Assembly (NCBI GenBank): GCA_964478455.1
Contig: CAYZJD010000241.1
Coordinates: 1 to 7,368 of the forward strand
Length of the DNA: 7,368 nucleotides
Source: CAYZJD01 sp964478455
Lineage (GTDB): Bacteria; Acidobacteriota; Terriglobia; Bryobacterales; Bryobacteraceae
Direction: 5' to 3'
The notes beneath the pieces were generated by a model that saw only the letters and a list, made by a program, of their open reading frames with translations, had not been told where the DNA came from and searched no databases. Each line of letters starts with the position of its first letter. Positions within the stretch are counted from its first letter, which is position 1. Both the position numbers and the translations under genes were made by a program. Shown piece after piece: positions 1 through 5,555 of this stretch.

Positions 1-633
1 ATCCCCTTCCGAGCTGCCGCACCGCTCGAGGACTTCGAGCGGCAGGTAGATCCGGCCTTTCTCCAGATCCACCGAAACATCCTGCCAGAAGTTGGCGAGC
101 TGGAGGGCGGTGCAGGTGGCATCGGAAAGCCGCCGGCGTTCGGCGTCCTCGTAGCCGAATAGGTGCAGCACCAGCCGTCCGACGGGATTGGCCGAGCAGC
201 GGCAGTAGCCGTACAAGTCTTCATAGGTGCGATAGCGGGTAACGGTTTGATCCTGAACGAACGCGCGGATCAGGTCAAGGAACGGCTCTTTGGGAAGGGA
301 GCGCCGCGCGGCAGTTTGCATGAGCGCAACGAAGACCGGATGCGTCGCGCGTCCTGCGTACATCGCCTCGGTCTCGCCGCGCCACCAATCGAGCAGCCGC
401 AGGCTCTCCGAGGCATCGCCGATCTCATCGCCGAGATCGTCGGCCCAGCGGCAGAAGGCGTAAACGTTGTAGAAGTCCTGATGGAGCCGCTTGGGGAGCA
501 GGAACGTGACGACGTGGAAGTTCTCGTAGTGCCGGTTGGCCAGCCAGCGCGTGTAGGCTTCGGCGTCGCCAAGGGAATACGCGCGCGCAAGCGCTTCCGG
601 AGCGCGCACGAAATCCCTGGGAAGCAGGAACAC
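1..633 (-). CDS. hpnC: HpnC, squalene-synthase-family enzyme (3' end outside the window)
   Basis: 211 codons are visible from a GTG at 633; the gene runs off the left edge still open. It belongs to the trans-isoprenyl diphosphate synthase (squalene/phytoene synthase) family. Both aspartate-rich Mg-diphosphate motifs are visible: DDLGD at residues 65-69, after HYENF and YAFCRWA, and DVSVD at 185-189 within NFWQDVSVDLEKGRIYLP. SANPVGRLVL, typical of the family, lies between them. In the characterised three-enzyme route, HpnD makes presqualene diphosphate, HpnC converts it to hydroxysqualene and HpnE reduces that to squalene. The sequence looks more like HpnC than HpnD, but the missing C-terminus limits this. 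The start is uncertain: an in-frame stop overlaps the end of adh2, leaving TTG at 642 or GTG at 633, neither with a clear ribosome binding site. The gene begins about 10 bases after the adh2 stop, so it is probably in the same transcript. hpnD and hpnE would be expected to the left. Confidence 0.9.
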   Translation of the reverse strand, partial: MFLLPRDFVRAPEALARAYSLGDAEAYTRWLANRHYENFHVVTFLLPKRLHQDFYNVYAFCRWADDLGDEIGDASESLRLLDWWRGETEAMYAGRATHPVFVALMQTAARRSLPKEPFLDLIRAFVQDQTVTRYRTYEDLYGYCRCSANPVGRLVLHLFGYEDAERRRLSDATCTALQLANFWQDVSVDLEKGRIYLPLEVLERCGSSEGD

Positions 634-643
634 GTCGGTCAAA

Positions 644-1684
644 TCACGGAATGATTGCCGTCTTCAGGTGGCCGTTGTGGCTGGTGAGGTACCGCATCAC
701 CTCGAGCAGGTTCGCCAGCGGCTCCTCACCCTTGACGAAATCGTGGGCGGTGATGTAGCCGGCGGCGATCACGTCGAGCGCGCGGCGCATGTGCTTCGGC
801 GTATGGTGGAAGCTGGCGATGCACCGCAGCTCGGAATAGTGAAGCAGCGAGGTGTCCAGGCTGATCCGCGTGTCGCTGGGGCATCCGCCGAAGAAGTTGA
901 CGGTGCCGCCGCGGCGCAGCATGTGCACCGACTGTTCCCAGGTGGCCGGAGTACCCACCGCCTCGATGGCGATGTCGGCCCCGTAACCCCCGGTGAGCGC
1001 CTTGACCGCGCGGGCCGGGTCCGGCGTGTCGCTGGTCGAGATCACCTCGTCGGCGCCCAGGCGCACGGCGCGCTCGATCTGCGTCTGGCGGCGTCCGAGG
1101 GCGATCACGCGGGCGCCGTGCACTTTGGCCAGGCGCACGAACATCAGCCCGATCGGGCCAAGACCGATAACCGCGACGGTGTCGCCCGGACGGACGCCCG
1201 TCTCCTCGAGGCCGCGGAGAACACAGGCCAGCGGCTCGGCCAAGGCGGCGTCTTTGTCGCTGATGTGCTCCGGCACGAGGTAGGTATTCTTCTCGACGAT
1301 CCGCGCCGGAATGCGGAGGAACTCCGCGTAGGCTCCGTTGTTGAACAACAGGTCTTCGCAGAGGTTCTCGTTGCCCCGCAGGCAGTAGAAGCACTGCTGG
1401 CAGGGAGCGGAGTTCGCGGCGACGATTCTCTGTCCCGGCCGGAACTTCCGCACTTTCTCGCCGACCGCCACTATCTCGCCCGCCAGTTCGTGCCCGAACA
1501 CAGCCGGGGGCACAATCATGCGCGCATGATAGCCGCGAAGGAAGACCTTCACGTCGGTGCCACAGGTCAGGGCGGCTTTCACGCGGACCAGGATGTCGCC
1601 GTCATCGATTCTGGGTACGGCCACCGGCTCGACGCGAAGGTGTTCTTTGCCGTAGAGCACGGCGGCCATCATTTCTGTTTTCAC
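644..1684 (-). CDS. adh2: zinc-dependent medium-chain dehydrogenase, second of a tandem pair
   Basis: 346 residues, usual MDR length. The N-terminal GroES-like domain carries the catalytic zinc ligands C41 (in CGTD), H65-E66 (in GHE) and probably E150 (LAEPLAC). The structural zinc is held by C95, C98, C101 and C109. The Rossmann domain shows VAVIGLGPIGLMF with GLGPIG at 174-179. The second strand ends in ALGRR (G197, R198, R199) with no acidic residue, which in this family favours NADP(H). Overall it resembles the sorbitol/threonine dehydrogenase group, so a polyol or sugar-like substrate is plausible but unproven. The GTG start at 1684 is chosen because AAAGGCGG lies a suitable distance upstream and because it overlaps the adh1 stop (GTGA), indicating translational coupling; ATGs at residues 5 and 6 are alternatives. 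Its place after hpnG suggests a redox step on the C5 hopanoid side chain. This role is inference; the enzyme class is well supported. Confidence 0.93.
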   Translation of the reverse strand: MKTEMMAAVLYGKEHLRVEPVAVPRIDDGDILVRVKAALTCGTDVKVFLRGYHARMIVPPAVFGHELAGEIVAVGEKVRKFRPGQRIVAANSAPCQQCFYCLRGNENLCEDLLFNNGAYAEFLRIPARIVEKNTYLVPEHISDKDAALAEPLACVLRGLEETGVRPGDTVAVIGLGPIGLMFVRLAKVHGARVIALGRRQTQIERAVRLGADEVISTSDTPDPARAVKALTGGYGADIAIEAVGTPATWEQSVHMLRRGGTVNFFGGCPSDTRISLDTSLLHYSELRCIASFHHTPKHMRRALDVIAAGYITAHDFVKGEEPLANLLEVMRYLTSHNGHLKTAIIP

Positions 1685-2787
1685 TGGGACCGCCTTTGAG
1701 GCTGAATCATAATTTTCAACGATTGCTCGTCCGGATGCAACGCCAGGTGGATGCCGTCGGAGATGGCTTCGAGCGGCAGCCGGTGCGAGATCAACTCCTC
1801 GACCGGCAGTTCCCCGCTAAAGACCAGCTCCGACGATTCCTTCTGCAAATCGATGGAAGCGCTGTAACAACCCATGATAGTGCGCTCGCCGACACAAATG
1901 TCAGCGCCGGAGACCTCGATCCGTTCCTGGTGAGAGGTCTGGGCGAACATGAGGATGCGCCCGCCGGGCCGCGAGCACCGGACCGATTCCTGGGCCAGGC
2001 CCGGGGCCGATGCCGCCACGATGACGACGTCCGCGCCGCGGTTTTCGCTGCGCCTTTGTACTTCGGCGGGCACGTCGGCGGCGCGCGGATCCCAGACGGC
2101 TTCGGCGCCGAATCGCAGCGCCAGTTCCCGGCGGCGGGCGATGGCGTCCGAGGCCAGGATGCGCGCGCCGGTCCTGCGCACCAGCATGGTGAACATGAGG
2201 CCGATCGGTCCCTGCCCGAGGATGGCGACCACTTCGTCCGGCCGCGGATCGATCTGCTTGACGGCCTTGAGACAGGTATTGACCGGCTCGACGAAGGCGG
2301 CGCGGTCGAACGGAACTCGATCGGGGATCTTCTCCACGCCGCGCCGGACGATCCAGTCCATCACCCGCACATACTCAGAGAACCCGCCTCCGGCCGGCTC
2401 GTAGCCGGCGGTGACGCCGACCTTCTTGTACGTCGGGCACTGGGCGTAGAGCTTCTTCCGGCAATAGAAGCAGTCAGCGCAAGGGATGTGGTGGAAAACG
2501 ACGACGCGGTCGCCGGGGGAGAAGTCACCGACTCCGTCGCCCGCCGCCGCCACCACGCCCGCGGTCTCGTGCCCGAAGATCCTCGGCGGCGGCAGGAGGT
2601 TGTGCTCGATCTTCTTGAGGTCGGTATGGCAGATGCCGCAGATCTCCACGCGAACGAGCAGTTCGCCGGGCTTCAGCTTGGGCGTCGGCACGCGCTCGAT
2701 CGCCACCCGGCTTTGGCCCGTGTACACCGCCGCCCGCATGGTGGGCGGCACATCCAGCTTAGAATCGACAATCGGCAAGGAAGTCAC
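1681..2787 (-). CDS. adh1: zinc-dependent medium-chain dehydrogenase, first of a tandem pair
   Basis: 368 residues from a GTG at 2787. The catalytic zinc ligands are C53 (CGICHTD), H73-E74 (FGHET) and probably E167 (FVEPVNTC); C103, C106, C109 and C117 form the structural zinc site. The Rossmann motif GQGPIG is at 191-196 and the second strand ends in LASD (D214), an acidic residue that normally selects NAD(H). Together these show an intact MDR alcohol/polyol dehydrogenase, not a degenerate copy. The start is uncertain: GTG at 2787 overlaps hpnG by 29 bases and has only a weak ribosome binding site, while ATG at 2739 (MRAAVYTG) matches the usual family start and would leave about 19 bases after the hpnG stop. 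adh1 and adh2 share domain plan and zinc sites but differ much in sequence, so the duplication is old or they were recruited separately. Substrate unknown; position after hpnG suggests hopanoid side-chain chemistry. Confidence 0.93.
   Translation of the reverse strand: MTSLPIVDSKLDVPPTMRAAVYTGQSRVAIERVPTPKLKPGELLVRVEICGICHTDLKKIEHNLLPPPRIFGHETAGVVAAAGDGVGDFSPGDRVVVFHHIPCADCFYCRKKLYAQCPTYKKVGVTAGYEPAGGGFSEYVRVMDWIVRRGVEKIPDRVPFDRAAFVEPVNTCLKAVKQIDPRPDEVVAILGQGPIGLMFTMLVRRTGARILASDAIARRRELALRFGAEAVWDPRAADVPAEVQRRSENRGADVVIVAASAPGLAQESVRCSRPGGRILMFAQTSHQERIEVSGADICVGERTIMGCYSASIDLQKESSELVFSGELPVEELISHRLPLEAISDGIHLALHPDEQSLKIMIQPQRRSQ
1690..1697 (-). promoter_or_regulatory. Ribosome binding site for adh2 inside the end of adh1
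   Basis: On the minus strand AAAGGCGG ends five bases before the GTG at 1684, within the last codons of adh1. It decides in favour of this GTG over the ATG pair four codons further in, which has only weak purine-rich sequence before it. Confidence 0.5.
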
Positions 2788-3460
2788 CTAATCGCTCGGC
2801 GGCTAGACGGCTGCGCCACCACAAAGTCAGAAGCTCCGGCAACAGGAACGGATTGCGGCACGCCTGGGCCACGATCCGCCCGGTGCGGAGGCGTCCGCCC
2901 GCGTCCCGAGCGGCGTTGAGGTCGAGCCCCAGATCCTCCTCGGCCGTGTCCGTAACGCTCCTTACGCAGTAGAACGGAATCCACCACCGGGCGGCCCGCG
3001 CCGCCACCGCCGCCGCTTCCATCTCCACGGCCACCGCGCCAGTTGCGTGCAATGACAATTTCTCCTCGGAAGTTCTCACCACCCAATCCACCGACACAAT
3101 CGGACCAACGACGCATTCCCGCATCGAGTCCGGAGGACGCGCGTCGAACTGCAAGTCGTACCGGGGCGCCTCGATTCGGGAGGCTACCACGATGGTTCCG
3201 GAGCGGAGGCCCGGCGCGACAGCCCCGCAATAGCCGGCGCTGAGCAAAGCTTCCGGCTGCTCGATTTTGGCAATGGCATCCACCGCCTCGCCCGCCAGAT
3301 GGGGCCCGTGGCCGTTCGCGGCAAGAAGCAGCCTCCTCCCATTCAACACCGCCTCCCGCGCATACCACAGCGGGCAGTTCAACCGCCGGACGTCCCGGCA
3401 ACGCCCGCGGATCCCGGCCAGCTCGCGAGGCTCCGCCGCCACCACCAGGAGCGCGCCCAC
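2759..3460 (-). CDS. hpnG: HpnG, hopanoid-associated nucleoside phosphorylase-like enzyme
   Basis: 233 residues, GTG start. It belongs to the purine nucleoside phosphorylase/MTA-SAH nucleosidase superfamily. Visible hallmarks are the glycine-rich segment SAGYCGAVAPGLRSGTIVVA at about 74-93, the substrate-binding signature AVAVEMEAAAVA at about 142-153 with E146-M147-E148, and SVTDTAEEDL at about 168-177, where D171 fits the base-binding aspartate. In hopanoid producers, loss of hpnG makes cells accumulate adenosylhopane, so the family is understood to remove adenine and leave a phosphoribosyl- or ribosylhopane intermediate. The C-terminal stretch of Leu, Arg and Trp ending at CRF suits a protein acting on a membrane lipid, but no true transmembrane helix is visible. 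The gene starts one base after the hpnA stop and its end overlaps the longest form of adh1. Other PNP-family roles are unlikely given hpnH and hpnA directly upstream. Confidence 0.9.
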   Translation of the reverse strand: MGALLVVAAEPRELAGIRGRCRDVRRLNCPLWYAREAVLNGRRLLLAANGHGPHLAGEAVDAIAKIEQPEALLSAGYCGAVAPGLRSGTIVVASRIEAPRYDLQFDARPPDSMRECVVGPIVSVDWVVRTSEEKLSLHATGAVAVEMEAAAVAARAARWWIPFYCVRSVTDTAEEDLGLDLNAARDAGGRLRTGRIVAQACRNPFLLPELLTLWWRSRLAAERLGDFLADCRF

Positions 3461-3461
3461 C

Positions 3462-4436
3462 TCAGCAGTAACCGTTCTGCCGGAACCACTCGACGGCCCG
3501 GCGCAGCGCGCCCTCTACCGGAGCTGGCTCGAAACCAAGCTCGCGGCGCGCCTTATCATGCGATACCCACATCTTCTTCCGCGCCATGCGGACGCCTTCC
3601 AGGGGCACCCTCGGTTCACGTCCGGTGATCCGGGCCCAGGCCGTGCTGGCCACCCCCGCGCCGAAAGCGACGGCATACGGAATCCGCATCTTCGGGGCAG
3701 TTCGCCCACTAGCCGCGGCCACCTTCTCCAGTATCTGTTCGAGCGTCAAGTTCTGGCAGCCAAGGATGTAGCGTTCGCCCGGCCGCCCGTGGTCACAGGC
3801 CAGCAGATGCCCCTGGGCCGCGTCGGCCACATCCACGAGGTTCAACCCCGTATCCACGAACGCCGGCATGGCCCCTCGGAGGAAATCGAGAATGATCTTG
3901 CCCGTGGGTGTCGGCTTGACATCATGATCCCCCACTGGCGCGGTCGGATTCACGATGATAACCGGAAAACCGGAGCCGGCGTGCTCCAGCGCCGCCTGCT
4001 CCGCCAGAAACTTCGATCGTTTGTAGTGGCCGGTCATGTCAGCCAGGCCGACCGGCGATGTCTCGTCGCCGATGCCTCCGGGCGGAATGCCGACACAACC
4101 AACGGTGCTTGTGTAGACCACCCGCTCGACACCCGCCTTGCGCGCGGCCGCCAGCACGTTCCTGGTACCGTCCACATTGGAACGATAGATCTCGCCGGGG
4201 TCGCGCGCCCACAGCCGGTAGTCGGCGGCGACATGAAACAGCAGCCCACAACCGGCGGCCGCCCGCTCCAGCGACTCCGGATCACGCAGGTCTCCAACCA
4301 CCGGCTCAGCATCCAGCTCCCGGAGCCGGCTCGACGGCCGGACCAAAGCCCGCACGTTGTGGCCGTGCTCCAGTAGTTTTCGCCCCACGTGCCAACCGAG
4401 GAAGCCCGTCGCGCCCGTTACCAGGGTCGGTTTCAC
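3462..4436 (-). CDS. hpnA: HpnA, hopanoid-associated extended SDR (NAD-dependent sugar epimerase/reductase-like)
   Basis: 324 residues, close to the usual HpnA length. The N-terminal Rossmann motif is TGATGFLG (GATGFLG at 8-14). The SDR catalytic set is present: S110-T111 in VYTSTVG and the Y138-xxx-K142 pair in HYKRSK. NPTAPVGDHDVKPTPTGK at about 163-180 closely resembles the HpnA family. The biochemical role of HpnA is not settled; it is named for its association with hopanoid clusters and its likeness to nucleotide-sugar epimerases and dihydroflavonol reductases. An NAD(P)-dependent step on a sugar-like side chain is a reasonable inference. The start is GTG at 4436, nine bases after the hpnH stop; MKPTLVTGATGF leaves the usual short lead before the Rossmann strand. 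The gene ends one base before hpnG. No signal peptide or membrane segment is seen, so it is probably cytosolic, acting at the inner face of the membrane. Confidence 0.9.
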   Translation of the reverse strand: MKPTLVTGATGFLGWHVGRKLLEHGHNVRALVRPSSRLRELDAEPVVGDLRDPESLERAAAGCGLLFHVAADYRLWARDPGEIYRSNVDGTRNVLAAARKAGVERVVYTSTVGCVGIPPGGIGDETSPVGLADMTGHYKRSKFLAEQAALEHAGSGFPVIIVNPTAPVGDHDVKPTPTGKIILDFLRGAMPAFVDTGLNLVDVADAAQGHLLACDHGRPGERYILGCQNLTLEQILEKVAAASGRTAPKMRIPYAVAFGAGVASTAWARITGREPRVPLEGVRMARKKMWVSHDKARRELGFEPAPVEGALRRAVEWFRQNGYC

Positions 4437-4445
4437 GCCTGGAAA

Positions 4446-5555
4446 TTACCGCAGCGCCCAACTCAGCAGCCGGAGACTGTCCCCCGGCCTGGAATTGATC
4501 CCGAGGGCCGCCGAAGGCTCATAGCCGCAGTGCACCATGCAGTGCTCGCAACGAGGGTCGTTGCCGTGCCCATAGTTCTCCCAGGGCGTTTTCGTCATCA
4601 GTTCCTCGAAGGTCCGGTAGTGGGCGTCCGTGATGAGGTAACACGGTCCTTTCCACCCCATGATGTTGTAAGTAGGATTACCCCACGCGGTGCATGGCAG
4701 CTCGCGCTTGCCCTGGAGGAAGTCCTGATAGACCGGCGTGGCGTTCAACTTGAAGCGCTTCGCCAGCCGGTCAACCTCCTTGAACTTCTCGTGCACGTCC
4801 TCCCGGGTCATGAAGATCTCGCGGTCGTTCACGGCCGAGTAACCGTACGCCGGCGAGAGCATATGTCCGTCCACGCCGAACGGCGCCAGGTACTCGAACA
4901 GCCGCTCGATCTCTTTCATGTCCGTTTCTCTGTAAACGGTGGTGTTGGTGGACACCTTGAAGCCCGCGGCTTTGGCGGCCCGGATGCCCTCGACCGCCTC
5001 GCGGAAGACGCCTTTCCGCTCGACCGCGATGTCGTGCGTTTCCTCGAGGCCATCCAGGTGAACGTTGAAGAAGAAGCGCTGATCCGGGCGAAACTCGCCG
5101 AGCCGCTTCCGGATAAACATCCCGTTGGTGCAGAGATAGATGTGCTTGTCGCGCGCGAGGACCTTCGCGGTCAGCTCGCCGATCTCCGGATAGAGCAGCG
5201 GTTCGCCCCCGCAGATGGAAACAATCGGTGCGCCGCACTCGTCCACGGCCTGAAGGCACTCCTCCACCGTCAGTTTCTGCGTCATGGTGGATTCGTACTC
5301 GCGGATGCGGCCGCAGCCGGTACAGGTCAGGTTGCAGGCATGCAACGGCTCGAGCATCAGCACCAGCGGGAAGCGTTTGCGCATCATCGGATGCGGTCTG
5401 CGGGCGGGGCCGTCCACCCCGTGGTGGATGATCCTGAAGGGATTCGACGGGTCAGACTTGGCCGCAAGGTCCTGTTGCCATTCCGGCCGCGGGCGCAGCT
5501 TGTTCCTGGCGATGTAGCCGGCCATGCCGGCCGTCATCGACAGAGGAAATCTCAT
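4446..5555 (-). CDS. hpnH: HpnH, radical SAM adenosylhopane synthase
   Basis: 369 residues, ATG start. The radical SAM cluster motif CNLTCTGC gives C74, C78 and C81, followed by the SAM-binding motif GGEPL at 116-120. C142 in YLCTN matches the conserved cysteine (Cys106 in the Zymomonas enzyme) reported to quench the product radical. The C-terminal part holds C288, C305 and the RCEHCMVHCGYEP cluster (C336, C339, C343), typical of HpnH (DUF3463 region). The enzyme adds the 5'-deoxyadenosyl radical to diploptene to form adenosylhopane, the first step of the C35 side chain. Its ATG overlaps the shc stop in ATGA, so translation is coupled to the cyclase that makes its substrate; a GGGGGA ribosome binding site lies just upstream. 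Odd feature: residues about 21-58 form a polar Pro/Arg/His-rich segment not in the proteobacterial form as I recall it, shifting all motifs by 36 residues. Family assignment is very secure. Confidence 0.96.
   Translation of the reverse strand: MRFPLSMTAGMAGYIARNKLRPRPEWQQDLAAKSDPSNPFRIIHHGVDGPARRPHPMMRKRFPLVLMLEPLHACNLTCTGCGRIREYESTMTQKLTVEECLQAVDECGAPIVSICGGEPLLYPEIGELTAKVLARDKHIYLCTNGMFIRKRLGEFRPDQRFFFNVHLDGLEETHDIAVERKGVFREAVEGIRAAKAAGFKVSTNTTVYRETDMKEIERLFEYLAPFGVDGHMLSPAYGYSAVNDREIFMTREDVHEKFKEVDRLAKRFKLNATPVYQDFLQGKRELPCTAWGNPTYNIMGWKGPCYLITDAHYRTFEELMTKTPWENYGHGNDPRCEHCMVHCGYEPSAALGINSRPGDSLRLLSWALR

Noticed and set aside
163..654. 163-codon plus-strand open frame at the left edge and a 106-codon minus-strand frame at 270-590
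   Set aside because: Both overlap the hpnC reading frame, which carries both aspartate-rich motifs and runs unbroken from 633 to the edge; these are shadows.
644..2787. The two dehydrogenases as a recent tandem duplication
   Set aside because: They share fold and zinc motifs but differ widely elsewhere, including the coenzyme-selecting residues, and no long identical stretch is seen.
1696..2919. 407-codon plus-strand open frame opposite adh1 and hpnG
   Set aside because: It is a shadow of GC-rich coding DNA: composition is dominated by Arg, Asp, Gly, Val and His with no recognisable domain, and it lies fully antisense to clear enzymes with intact motifs.
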